Shown: piece after piece, positions 1-13,166 of the stretch
How positions within the stretch are numbered: the stretch's first letter is position 1
Layout: each line of letters opens with the position of its first letter
Assembly (NCBI GenBank): GCA_947462335.1
Contig: OX381713.1
Location: forward strand, 22,064,381-22,128,380
Direction of reading: 5' to 3'
Length of the DNA stretch: 64,000 nt
From: Harmothoe impar
Lineage: Eukaryota > Annelida > Polychaeta > Phyllodocida > Polynoidae
The notes under the pieces: model-generated
Database searches by the model: none
What the model was told of the DNA's origin: nothing
The model's input: only the letters and a program-made list of their open reading frames with translations
Program-made: the position numbers and the translations under genes

Positions 1-400
1 GCACTGATAAGAGCTGATAAGACTGTTACTAGCCTGTCCCCTGTTTGTCCCCTAATTGTACCCATAGTGGGATGTCTTTATCAGTGGGTTTTACCGCAAC
101 CAGCGAAATATAAAATGGCGGACACACAGGGTATAGCTCCAGATTCCTATAGGATCGCCCTAAAGTCGGGGTGCAGCTTATACGCGAGTTAGGCTTTGCA
201 AGGTTTTAGGCGATTCTTTTTTTTTGGAGGGGGGCATTTCTCAAAATCCGATAGTGGGTGTTGAGATCATTTTTGGTTAATTGGTTGGAAAAATTGTGGT
301 TTAGTTATTAATGACTCCACCCTTGTTTGTTGATATTTTTGTGTTTTTTTCCTCATGGGACCGGGTACGTGTTTTCATTTACGATCGAAGGGGGGGGGGG

Positions 401-708
401 TAGCTGCTTGCGTGACGTCACGCCTGGAGGGGGGGTCAAGCAAAACGTGACAAAGCGTGACATGGGGGGAGGGGGGGTAAAAAAAGAGCCAAAAAAGCGT
501 GACATCATTTATGGACGGCCCCTATGTTACACTTGGGTTATCATACTATTCATAGGCCTATAAGGCTTGGCGGGGGGGAGGGGGGTAGCTGCTTGTGTGA
601 CGTCACGCCTATAGGGGGGGTTAAGCAAAACGTGACAAAACGTGACATGGGGGGGAGGGGGGGTCAAAAAAGGGCCAAAAAAGCGTGACATCATTTATGG
701 ACGGCCCC
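401..708 (+). repeat. two direct copies of a G-rich interspersed repeat
   Basis: Units at about 401-522 and 586-708 share the order TAGCTGCTTG, a CGTGACGTCACG palindrome, a long G run, AACGTGACA words and an end reading ATGGACGGCCCC. Related copies occur at 35970-36070 (reverse) and 37331-37469 (forward), so this is a dispersed family and not a local duplication only. No coding sequence fits here; the open frame at 327-563 is a by-product of the repeat. Confidence 0.7.
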
Positions 709-751
709 TTATAATTAGCCTCCTGCTGCTAGTATTTTGACCTTATCAAGC

Positions 752-856
752 CAAGCCGGTCAGAGACGGCACCCGGTCAGAGACGGCACCTGGTCAGAGA
801 CGGCACCCGGTCAGAGACAAAAACATTGTCCCAAGGTCGTGAGACACAGCCATAGA
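752..856 (+). repeat. short tandem words GGTCAGAGACGGCACC, dispersed family
   Basis: Four head-to-tail copies of a word close to GGTCAGAGACGGCACC are followed by a GTCGTGAGACACAGCC tail. The same words and tail recur in reverse at 35650-35885, and a diverged copy with TTTGACCGGGTGC words is at 62520-62800. The rest of 1-1142 shows no convincing exon; the missing start of HEN1 was looked for here without success. Confidence 0.6.
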
Positions 857-1142
857 GGAGGAACGGAACACAGGCACGGTCTACAGCCTACCAACCAGCA
901 GGACTGATATGTATAGAATGTACTAGAGCGCTTGAAGCAAAACCAGTGCAAAAAACGAGGGCAATGTGTAATTTAGGGTTATAATATGGGTCAAGTTAAA
1001 TTCATGTAGTACAATAAAGATTGATTGTGTGATTAGCATCACATGTGATCACAGAGGTTGTGCATGAGCTTTGGAATGTACTGGGGGTGACCAATTCCAA
1101 GATCGCTGATTCAGTAAGGAGTCTGTTCTTGAATGCTTTCAG

Positions 1143-4100
1143 GTTGTTGACTTTGGCTGTGCCGAATGTAAACTGATGCCAATGGTCCGACGGATACCAT
1201 GCATAGAGGAAATGGTCGGGGTGGACATCGACCAAGAGTTACTAAAGACTCGTAATTATATCCTGAAACCGCTTCTGGGAGATTATCTTAGTCCCCGCGA
1301 GAAACCTCTAAGGTATAATTAATACTGCTTCATTTATTGAGTAATACCTATAAACTTGTTATCTCTTCTCCAATTTGACAAGGATTTGATACAGAACTGA
1401 TGGTAAAAAGGAAATGTTTAATATTGATTTCAAAAACAATATAAGCAAGCATACAGATACTGGCACATGTACCGTAAATTCTCGTGTATAAGCCAAACTC
1501 TCGTATAAGTCGCACCTTGACGTTGGGACAATTCTATAAGCCGCAACAATTCTATAAGCTGCACAGGGTGTCTGATTACGACGACTTTAGTGATGTACTA
1601 TACTAGCAAAAACCCTCGTATAAGCCGTATCTATACTGTGGATTAATCCTATTAGTCTAACTGACTAGTCCTGACTCTCGTACAACTTACAAGCTGCAGC
1701 TTTCACGTAAGAATTTACGGTATATATCTCCGTATGGAAACATGTTTTACTGAAATGCCAGTACTTTCTAAGTAACTGTTTACGTTTGTGTGATACTGAT
1801 ATCATTTGAAACGGCCACCAATAGTTCCGACCTTTCCTTCTTATAACAGAATCCGATTATTTGAAGGAAGCGTCAGTAAATATGATTCGCGACTGGATAG
1901 CATCCAAGCAGTGACGATGGTTGAAGTGTGAGTAGCCTAGTACCACTACCTGTACTACCTTACATTGTGATAATGAGCCTGTCTTGTATAAGCGCAGGCT
2001 TTGAGAACTATACCGAAAAGAAATAAACAATCTTTCTGACTATACTACATTATCCGTACTGCATTCAACATTTTAGCACAGTTAAAGCGGACATGCTGTC
2101 AGACTTCCATTGTACCTTTTTGTTATACAGAATAGAACACCTGACAGCGGACGTGCTGTCAGAGTTCCCGGAGGCGCTGTTTGGGCAGCTTCAGCCTGAG
2201 TACATCCTCATCACGACACCTAACGAAGAGTTTAACGTCCTCTTTACAAACTTCTCCGGGATGCGACACGATGACCACAAGTTTGAGTGGACGCGGGAGG
2301 AGTTCCAGGCATGGTAAGTCCAGCTATGTTCCACAGATGTCATCACTATGAAAGTACAGTCTGACCTAGGAAATCAATACTGATATTGCAAGAATCTAAA
2401 TATTTGTCAATGTTTTGCAATTGAATAAAATGGCATATGATAATGCATGTTTCATATGTTTTTCACACTTTTCACTTTTGTAAAAGGGTGTCAGAAGACA
2501 ACCTTGTTTTAGTAACACACTTTCTATTCAATTACTGGGAGTATAATACTGTATTAAAGTAAAATCTGTTAAAAGTTTGCTACCTACAATATACAGGTGC
2601 AGTGGAGTTTGCAGTAAGTACCCATATGACGTGGAGTACGGAGGGGTCGGGAAGCCGCCAAAGGACAGACAAGAAGTCGGTCACTGCTCTCAGTACGCTG
2701 TCTTTACACGTCAAGGGGAGAAAACGTCATCACTACCCCACACAGAAACTACACCCGAGACACTGTACAACCTGGTATGTAAATACTTACTACTGTCTTC
2801 ATCGTTATAGGGATGCAAACGTGTGAAACTAGATAGACATCCTATAATACAGTTCTTTATTTCACTACTCTGAATGAACATAGGCCTACAAAAAGAGATG
2901 AGTTTGTTTCTTTCTTCATGAGAACGATAATAGCTTTCATGTTTCACCAGGTTACAATATTTACTAAAGCCCGTCCCCATTGGCAGGTGCTAGAGATGGA
3001 TTTCCCGTACCGGGAGCGCCTGGGTGAGACGGCATCCATCCTCCTGGAGGCCACATACCACATGCGGCAAGTGGTGGTGCAGCGACAGTACCCGGAGGGG
3101 GACGGACAGGACTACCTAGGTGGGTGTGTCAGTAGTAAGGGTGTACAGTACCATGAGGGGGGCACACAGGACTACCTAGGTGGGTGTGTCAGTAGTAGGG
3201 GTGTACAGTACCATAGGGGGACAGACAGGACTACCTAGGTGGGTGTGTCAGTAGTAAGGGTGTACAGTACCATGAGGGGGCAGACAGGACTACCTAGGTG
3301 GGTGTGTCAGTAGTAGGGGTGTACAGTACCATGGGGGGGGACGGACAGGACTACCTAGGTGGGTGTGTCAGTAGTAAGGGTGTACAGTACCATGGGGGGG
3401 ACGGACAGGACTACCTAGGTGGGTGTGTCAGTAGTAGGGGTGTACAGTACCATGAGGGGGACGGACAGGACTACCTAGGTGGGTGTGTCAGTAGTAAGGG
3501 TGTACAGTACCATGGGGGGGGGGGACGGACAGGACTACCTAGGTGGGTGTGTCAGTAGTAGGGGTGTACAGTACCATGAGGGGGACAGACAGGACTACCT
3601 AGGTGGGTGTGTCAGTAGTAAGGGTGTACAGTACTATGGGGGCGGGGGGACAGACAGGACTACCTAGGTGGGTGTGTCAGTAGTAGGGGTGTACAGTACC
3701 ATGAGGGGGGGGGGACAGGACTACCTAGGTGGGTGTGTCAGTAGTAGGGGTGTACAGTACCATGGGGGGGGGACGGACAGGACTACCTAGGTGGGTGTGT
3801 CAGTAGTAGGGGTGTACAGTACCATGGGGGGGACGGACAGGACTACCTAGGTGGGTGTGTCAGTAGTAGGGGTGTACAGTACCATGGGGGGGGGGGGGTG
3901 GACAGGACTACCTAGGTGGGTGTGTCAGTAGTAGGGGTGTACAGTACCATGAGGGGGGGGGACAGGACTACCTAGGTGGGTGTGTCAGTAGTAGGGGTGT
4001 ACAGTACCATGGGGGGGGGGGGGGGCGGACAGGACTACCTAGGTGGGTGTGTCAGTAGTAGGGGTGTACAGTACCATGGGGGGGGGGACAGGACTACCTA

Positions 4101-7100
4101 GGTGGGTGTGTCAGTAGTAGGGGTGTACAGTACCATGGGGGGGGGGACAGGACTACCTAGGTGGGTGTGTCAGTAGTAAGGGTGTACAGTACCATGGGGG
4201 CGGGGGGACAGACAGGACTACCTAGGTGGGTGTGTCAGTAGTAAGGGTGTACAGTACCATGAGGGGGACGGACAGGACTACCTAGGTGGGTGTGTCGGTA
4301 GTAGGAGTGTACAGTACCATGGGGGGGGGGGGGGGCGGACAGGACTACCTAGGTGGGTGTGTCAGTAGTAGCCCAGCTAGCACCTTACATAAAAATTACT
4401 AGTAATTTCATGATATCATTTTTCGTTCCCAAGATGTCACATACGCAAGAAGTTTTTACATGTCCTTTTGCATGGGTTCTTGATGTAACAATATTTATGT
4501 GTATTTTATATAAACATATTTATATAAAAGAGACATATTTATCAGTGATACCTTTGGACTTAACAATAATGGCATATATATGACTAGCTGTAAAAGATGT
4601 CTAAAACATGTAAATGTAGACACGTCAAAAAGATGTGATATGGAGATATCTACAAGCATGTTCTAGGGATGACATTTATACCAGTTTTGAGTATAACCCC
4701 TCCCCAGAAGTGATTATAAATCAGATAGGATAATTAGGATCCCTCTGAGAGATTGTAGATATCATATAGTTATGTCCATTTTATGTCAATGTATGACATG
4801 TCCATGGGCACTCTGCATAGGAAACAAACACCTGCTCTGTGAAAGACACTTTCCATGCATTTTCCATTCCTTACAGACACATTTATCCGAGCCATGGGGC
4901 CCAGATGTGATATCAGCCCAAAGCCAGAATTTCTTCTTATACAATTGCAAAGGACACAGAAAAGGTGTCCACCCATGTGCCTTAGTTATCCAACAATAGT
5001 TCAACAAGCTACTGTAACACAAGTGACACTTTATATAACACAGAGGAAATTTAGTCTAACCTTGTCCCTCATTGTAGTTTATACAATTAATTTGATCCAA
5101 CTTTTCAATGAAGAATGAATGAATGCTGATCAAAATGTGACAGCCTTGCAAAATGAGACCCCTAGTGTTGGAGTCCAGAACTATAATAGGTCATATTCTG
5201 ACAAGATTGTGACGTCAAAATAATAGGAGTATGGATTTATTCCAATATAACATATTTAAGACATCACAATCTTGTCAGAATATGACATCTATAAGTCGAC
5301 ATTACTATATCCTATCATGGTTCTGAGCTCCAACACTAGGCGTCTCATTTTGCAATGTGATCACATTTTGATCAGCATTCCCCAATTCTTGATTAAAAGT
5401 TGGATGAAATTAATTCTATATACTGCAATAAGAGACAAAATTGGACTAAATTTCTTCATTAACATTTAATATGTTACTTGTGTTACAGTGACTTGGTGAA
5501 TTATAGTTGGACAGCCAAGGCACATAATGGGACACCTTTTCTGTGTCCTTTCAAATTGTATAAGAAGAAATTCTGGCTTTGGGCTGATATCACATCTGGG
5601 ACTCCTGGCTAGGATAATTGTGACTGTAAGGAATGGAAAATGCCTGCAAAGTGTCTTTCACAGAGCAGGTGTTTGCTTCCTATGCAGAGTGCCTGTGTAC
5701 ATGTCATACATTGACATAAAATGGACATAACTATATGATGTCTACAATCTCTCAGAGTTATCCTAAATATCCTATCTGATTTATAATCACTACTCGGAGG
5801 GGGGTATACTCAAAACTGGTATAAATGTCATCCCTGCAATATGTCATGTACATATCTCCATATCACATCTTTTTGACATGTCTAAATTCATACATTTCAG
5901 ACATGTTTTAGGCCTACAGCTGGTCAATTGTATACATCATTATTGTTAAGTTCAAACATATCGTTGATATGTATTTTTTTAAATGTAAATATACTTATGT
6001 AAAATACCCATGCAAAGGGACACGTAAAAACTTCTTGCATATGTGACATCTTGGGAACGACAATTGACATCATCCAATGATGTCACCACCAATCAGAAAA
6101 TAATGTAAAAATGCTGTAATTTACATGAGTTTTGCTAGCTGGGAGGGGTGTACAGTACCATGAGGGGGACGGACAGGATTACCTAGGTGGGTGTGTCAGT
6201 AGTAGGGGTGTACAGTACCATGGGGGGGGGGGGGGGGCAGGACTACCTAGGTGGGTGTGTCAGTAGTAGGGGTGTACAGTACCATGGGGGGGGGGGACGG
6301 ACAGGACTACCTAGGTGGGTGTGTCAGTAGTAGGGGTGTACAGTACCATGAGGGGGACGGACAGGACTACCTAGGTGGGTGTGTCAGTAGTAAGGGTGTA
6401 CAGTACCATGGGGGGGGGGGGACGGACAGGACTACCTAGGTGGGTGTGTCAGTAGTAGGGGTGTACAGTACCATGGGGGGGGGGGGGCGGACAGGACTAC
6501 CTAGGTGGGTGTCTCAGTAGTAGGGGTGTACAGTACCATGGGGGGGGGGGGGCGGCGGACAGGACTACCTAGGTGGGTGTGTCAGTAGTAAGGGTGTACA
6601 GTACCATGAGGGGGACGGACAGGACTACCTAGGTGGGTGTGTCAGTAGTAGGGGTGTACAGTACCATGGGGGACGGACGGACAGGACTACCTAGGTGGGT
6701 GTGTCAGTAGTAGGGGTGAACAGTACCATGGGGAGAGGGACGGACAGGACTACCTAGGTGGGTGTGTCAGTAGTAGGGGTGTACAGTACCATGGGGGGGG
6801 GGACAGGACTACCTAGGTGGGTGTGTCAGTAGTAGGGGTGTACAGTACCATGGGGGGGGGGGACAGGACTACCTAGGTGGGTGTGTCAGTAGTAAGGTTG
6901 TACAGTACCATGGGGGGGGGGGGACGGACAGGACTACCTAGGTGGGTGTGTCAGTAGTAGGGGTGTACAGTACCATGAGGGGGGGGGGGGACGGACAGGA
7001 CTACCTAGGTGCGTGTAATGTGTAAATCCCAGGACATTCATATAGCAAAAAAGCACCTCTGTGGCTGGCTATGCTGTAAGGATTTAGTGTTTACTAACCG

Positions 7101-10100
7101 GAGCCATGCCACAGGAGGCATAGGTAACCATTAGTTCCTTTACTTCTGGACAGGAGGCAGAGCGCTCTGTCCCTCTTCTGCCACCTGCTCCTAGCTGTTA
7201 ATCTTATTTAATGCTGCATAGTGTAACCAGTGGGGGTGGAGGGGGGTTTGCACTTGGTAAAACAATATCTTAGTTTTGTTTGGTGTGCACAATGCATTGC
7301 TCTGAGTCAAGATGGCTGCCTCCGGAGCCTAATGTGCTTGTCCCTTATATATGATGCGCTGTGTTACAGACTATGATGCGGGAGAGGAGGCAGAGGGACA
7401 CTGGATCCCGGTAGATGACATCCTCCGTTACCACCGGGTTCAGAGCCTCTGTACAGACGCAGACAAACTAAGGTACCGTAAAACTTCGCATATAAGCCTA
7501 ACTCGCGTATAAGCCGCATCTAGAGTTTGGGCCGATCCTATAAACTGCAATGGGGATCTGATTATGGTGACTTTAGTACTGTAACATAGTAGCAAAAACT
7601 CACGTATAAGCTGCACCCTGACCCTGGGCTGATCCTATAAGCCGCTGATCTGACTCGCATACTAGCCGCGGCTTATACGCGAGGTTTTACAGTACATCAT
7701 CATGCATTATGAGCATTTTATGATTAATATCTCATTTAATTAAGCACTAATTGGAGTGGGCTATGTTCTCTGTAACGCTGTGAAACTAGGTCAAGCCCAC
7801 TCTTATATAGTCACCCTCTTTTTTCATGCAGACGTCTTTTCTCTCATCTAATACACCTTGATGCAATATCATGTGAACTATTTGAGCTATAGCATTCTGT
7901 TGCAAAACACCTCAGGTATCTGTATCTGTCAAAAAAAAGGGGGAAAAAAAAAGTTTTATCACCTAAAATAAGAGATTTCTTTGAAAAACTGAAAAAAACC
8001 TGAGATTCTGCCAAAAAAAAGTGAATATTTGGAGAACCTAATTTTCGACATGATTTAAGTACTGTATCATTTCAATTATTGTTCTGTTGTATTCCCTACT
8101 AAAAATGGTGATAACTCCTATTCTTACTTTAATGAAAATCCTTTGCATTTAAACAATATTTTGATGTTAAGTTGGCGTTTTTTCACGTAGATTTCATGTT
8201 CTGCAGTGCATCGCGATGGGCGATCGGGTCAGGTCGACTAGCCCCCGCCCCCCGCCCCCCCCCCCCACCCGGTGTGCGCTATACAAAAAACTATGATTCA
8301 CTAATTTGAGCCACGTTTTCACTCCCCGAGGGGTGGGAACGTACAGAAAAGCATCAGAGCAGTTGATTTGATAATAATACTAAATATCTCCCAAAAAAGA
8401 GAGTAAATCGATCGTCTAACATGCGTGTGAAAGGGGGAAATCGTTTGTGTATTCGTCGAGGGGACGGGCGTTCGGGGGCGTAGTGCAAAGTCCATATACT
8501 ATTGAAAGCGGCGGTGGGCCGTATGATAGTGTTTTTAGTTTATTTCTCCATCATAACATCAATATTGATCAAAATAATTATAGGCTCTAATACGTCTATT
8601 CAATCTCCTTGCCGCCTGCCGCCCAAATGACGTCTCCTCCCGCGTGATTTCTCATCCACCAATCAGATGGCGCAGCCACGTGGCGCGGCAGCTGACCGAT
8701 TGCTGCGGCCACTGTAGTCCCCGGGACTATGGCCGCCAAAATGACGGCGGCTGCAGCGTGATTCCGGCTGCTCTGTCGATTTTGAAAAACCCGTACATCC
8801 AAATTTGCTGCCCTCGGCACCTTAATTTGAGATGCACCCCCCCCCCCCCGTATTATCCATAGATGCTCAGGAACACAGCGGAGAACGCCTGGACTAGGAT
8901 TATGTACCAGTGATGTAACACGACTCATGATTACCGGGGTACTCAGAACTGGACGTACGGGTTTTTCAAAATTGCAGCCATTGTGTGATTCGGGCATCCA
9001 AACAGCACACAGTAGCGCCATTAGTCCAAGAGCCTCGGGCCGAGAGCTTGCGAGAAATCTTTATTTTCATGTTAAAAGTTTAGTCCAGTAACTAAACGAA
9101 GATCTTTATTTTGTTGAATAAAGTATTTGCTCATGTTTGTCACACCTGCTGTGTTGCACTGGTTAACCTCAGGTCATTTGATGGTGCTGCATTGCGGCCC
9201 TTCAAAGGAGGTGTTTTTACACTAGGAGTATACAGGCAGAGTTTCAGCTCCGTAGGGCCATTATTTACAGAGTTACAGAAGAAAAGACATTTTTTGGTAT
9301 AATTTCTATGAAACTCAATATTTATTTTTCATTTATCTTTTTATCATAAAGGTAGAAGTTGGACTTTACTTATCAATTCGTTAAAATAATTCTAGGGCCA
9401 ATTTTTTACATATATATATGCACTTTAAGAAAAGGGTGTTTTCACCCAGGGTTGATACAGGTCACATGTAGAGGGGTCTGGGTGAACAATGACCACCTAG
9501 GCCTACTGTAGTCCAGACTATTGACAAAAAGGGGAGAGGGTGCTCTAGGCAATTTTATCACTGTAGGCCTACTAATGTAGTCCAGACTATTGAGAAAAAG
9601 GGGGGGGGGTTGCTATAGGCAATTTTATCAATGTAGGCCTACTAACTGTAACCTAGACTATTCAAAAAGGGGGGCTGTCAAAAACTCAAAATTGTCTGAT
9701 TTCCTTGTGTAATATCTAGGGTGTAGAAATCAAAATTACAATTTGATATATTCCCAGATGGCTGCCAAGATGGCCGCCAAAAACTCAAGATTCTCTAATT
9801 TCCTTGTGTGATACATGGTTTTAGGGTTTTCTAGGGTGTAGAATCCATATTTTGAGTCAAAATTACTATTTGGACAATTCCAAGATGGCTGCCAAGATGG
9901 CCGCCAAATACTCAAGATTGTCTGATTTCCTTGTGTAATACATGGATTTTAGGGTTATCAAGGGTTTAGAATCCATATTTTGGGTCAATAGTACAATTTG
10001 GAAAATTCCAAGATGGCTGCCAAGATGGCCGCCAAAAACTCAAGATTGTCTGATTTCCTTGTGTTATACATGGATTCTAGGGTTATCTAGGGTGTAGAAT

Positions 10101-13100
10101 CCATATTTTGGGTCAAAATTTCAATTTGGAAAATTCCAAGATGGCCGCCAAAAACTCAAGATTGTCTGATTTCCTTGTGTGATACATGAATTTTAGGGTT
10201 ATCAAGGGTGTAGAATCCATATTTTGAGTCAAAATTATTATTTGGACAATTCCAAGATGGCTGCCAAGATGGCCACCAGAAACTCAAGATTGTCTGATTT
10301 CCTTGTGTGATACATGGATTTTAGGGTTATCTAGGGTGTAGAATCCATATTTTGGGTCAAAATTTCAATTTGGAAAATTCCAAGATGGCCGCCAAAAACT
10401 CAAGATTGTCTGATTTCCTTGTGTGATACATGAATTTTAGGGTTATCAAGGGTGTAGAATCCATATTTTGAGTCAAAATTATTATTTGGACAATTCCAAG
10501 ATGGCTGCTAAGATGGCCGCAAAATACTCAAGATTCTCTGATTTCCTTGTGTGATACATGGATTTTAGGGTTATCTAGGGTGTAGAATCCATATTTTGGG
10601 TCAAAATTACAATTTGGAAAATTCCAAGATGGCTGCCAAGATGGCGACCAAAAACTCAAGATTGTCTGATTTCCTTGTGTGATACATGGATTTTAGGGTT
10701 ATCTAGGGTGTAGAATCCATATTTTGGGTCAAAATTACAATTTGGAAAATTCCAAGATGGCTGCCAAGATGGCCGCCAAAAACTCCAGATTGTCTGATTT
10801 CCTTGTGTGATACATGGATTTTAGGGTTATCGAGGGTGTAGAATCCATATTTTGAGTCAAAATTATTATTTGGACAATTCCAAGATGGCTGCTAAGATGG
10901 CCGCAAAATACTCAAGATTCTCTGATTTCCTTGTGTGATACATGAATTTTAGGGTTATCGAGGGTGTAGAATCCATATTTTGGGTCAAAAGTACAATTTG
11001 GAAAATTCCAAGATGGCTGCCAAGATGGCCGCCAAAAACTCAAGATTGTCTGATTTCCTTGTGTGATACATGAATTTTAGGGTTATCTAGGATGTAGAAT
11101 CCATATTTTTAGTCAAAATTACTATTTGGACAATTCCAAGATGGCTGCCAAGATGGCCGCAAAATACTCAAGATTCTCTGATTTCCTTGTGTGATACATG
11201 GATTTTAGGGTCATCTAGGGTGTAGAATCCATATTTTGGGTCAAAATTACAATTTGGAAAATTCCAAGATGGCTGCCAAGATGGCCACCAAAAACTCAAG
11301 ATTGTCTGATTTCCTTGTGTTATACATGGATTTTAGGGTTTCCTAGGGTGTAGAATCCATATTTTTGGTCAAAATTACAATTTGGGAAATTCCAAGATGG
11401 CTGCCAAGATGGCCACCAGAAACTCAAGATTGTCTGATTTCCTTGTGTGATACATGGGTTTTAGGGTTATCGAGGGTGTAGAATCCATATTTTGAGTCAA
11501 AATTATTATTTGGACAATTCCAAGATGGCTGCTAAGATGGCCGCAAAATACTCAAGATTCTCTGATTTCCTTGTGTGATACATGGATTTTAGGGTTATCT
11601 AGGGTGTAGAATCCATATTTTGGGTCAAAATTACAATTTGGAAAATTCCAAGATGGCTGCCAAGATGGCCGCCAAAAACTCAAGATTGTCTAATTTCCTT
11701 GTGTAATACATGGATATTAGGGTTATTGAGGGTGTAGAATCCATATTTTGGGTCAAAATTACAATTTGGGAAACTCCAAGATGGCTGCCAAGATGGCCAC
11801 CAAAAACTCAAGATTGTCTGATTTCCTTGTGTGATACATGGATTTTAGGGTTATCGAGGGTGTAGAATCCATATTTTGGGTCAAAAGTACAATTTGGAAA
11901 ATTCCAAGATGGCTGCCAAGATGGCCGCCAAATACTCAAGATTGTCTGATTTCCTCGTGTATTGCATGGATTTTAGGGTTATCTAGGGTGTAGAATCCAT
12001 ATTTTGGTTCAAAATTACAATTTGGAAAATTTGAACACAAGATGTAATGGAAATACAATAATCAGATAACACGTTATACAGACATAGCCCACTCCCTTAG
12101 TTAACATTGGTGTTACTCTTAAATAGATATAGTTTTAAACCGCTATATATTTTGTGCTTACAATTCTAGAAAAAAGCACCTTATATCCAGAGATATGTCG
12201 CTTTTTCTTGGATAGCGGTAATTAACGTTAACCACATAAAATGTGTATAAAAGTACTTAAAATGAAATGCTTTAAAAAAAAGGGAAAAAAAAGAAATGCT
12301 ATAAGTATGTCTTCCTATACTGTGTAGGGCCATACTGAAGGAGGCAGACTATGTCATCTCAGAGGACGGTACCCAGGTGTTCATGAAGGAGGAGGAGGAG
12401 GAGGATGACGATCTGTGGGGGATGGGAGAGGAGGAGGGACGAGACGCAGACAGCCCTCCCCAGCCCCTGTGTAGCTCGGGGAGCGAAGAGAACTGGAGTG
12501 ACGGGGAGGACGAGCGCTGCCGGCAGGCCAGTCAGGTTAGGCAAGGCTCTATTATATGCAGAGATGCCACTTTTCCTACTTTTGTAGGAAATCCTACTTT
12601 TTAACTGGAATTTCTGTAATGAGTTATGTTAATTTCATACATAAAATTGGCCAAAATTGTAAAATTTCCTACTTTTTTTTCGATCATTGAGTGGCATCTC
12701 TGTATATGCTAGCAGGCAAGCACAAAGGATACTCTGAGCGCCCTGTGGAGTAACCTCTCTGCTTGCCTGCTCACATTATAATTGTGACCGTCCACGGGAA
12801 AATCAGCCTTATGCACCCCTTGCATCTAAGGCTGGTTTTCCCATGGAAAATGCAGAAGTTAACTGTCCCCATGGTACGATTGTGTCCACCATTGTAGTGT
12901 TGTCTGCATAAAATTTTCTAGCATTACAATTTTTAAGATATCTCCCCCTGGCTCTTAAATTAAAGACGTACGATTTACGTCTACATTTGAACGGTGTCCT
13001 ATCAACTTTTATGGCTTGTTTGAAAATATCATTTCAAAAACATATTAGCGAGAGTAGACTTGCGGGGAAAAAAACGTTAAGCTAAATTCATGACTAGAGC

Positions 13101-13133
13101 TAGAGATTGTGGACTTGAATGCACGATTAAACC

Positions 13134-13166
<33 letters not shown>

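Noticed and set aside
2951..2986. Alternative acceptor adding 12 residues to HEN1 exon 2987-3119
   Set aside because: Also in phase, but it breaks the spacing seen in other HEN1 proteins; use in minor transcripts cannot be excluded.
3099..7015. CRISPR-like array of regular repeats
   Set aside because: Units run directly head to tail without unique spacers, lie in an animal intron, and derive from the adjoining exon; it is a minisatellite.
8596..9021. 141-residue frame on the minus strand
   Set aside because: No recognisable domain, no neighbouring exons on that strand, and partly an inverted repeat (CCGTACATCC / GGACGTACGG with AAAACCC).
9677..12030. Interstitial telomere repeat (TTAGGGTTA words)
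   Set aside because: There is one such word per 111-131 bp unit, with no TTAGGG tandem run.
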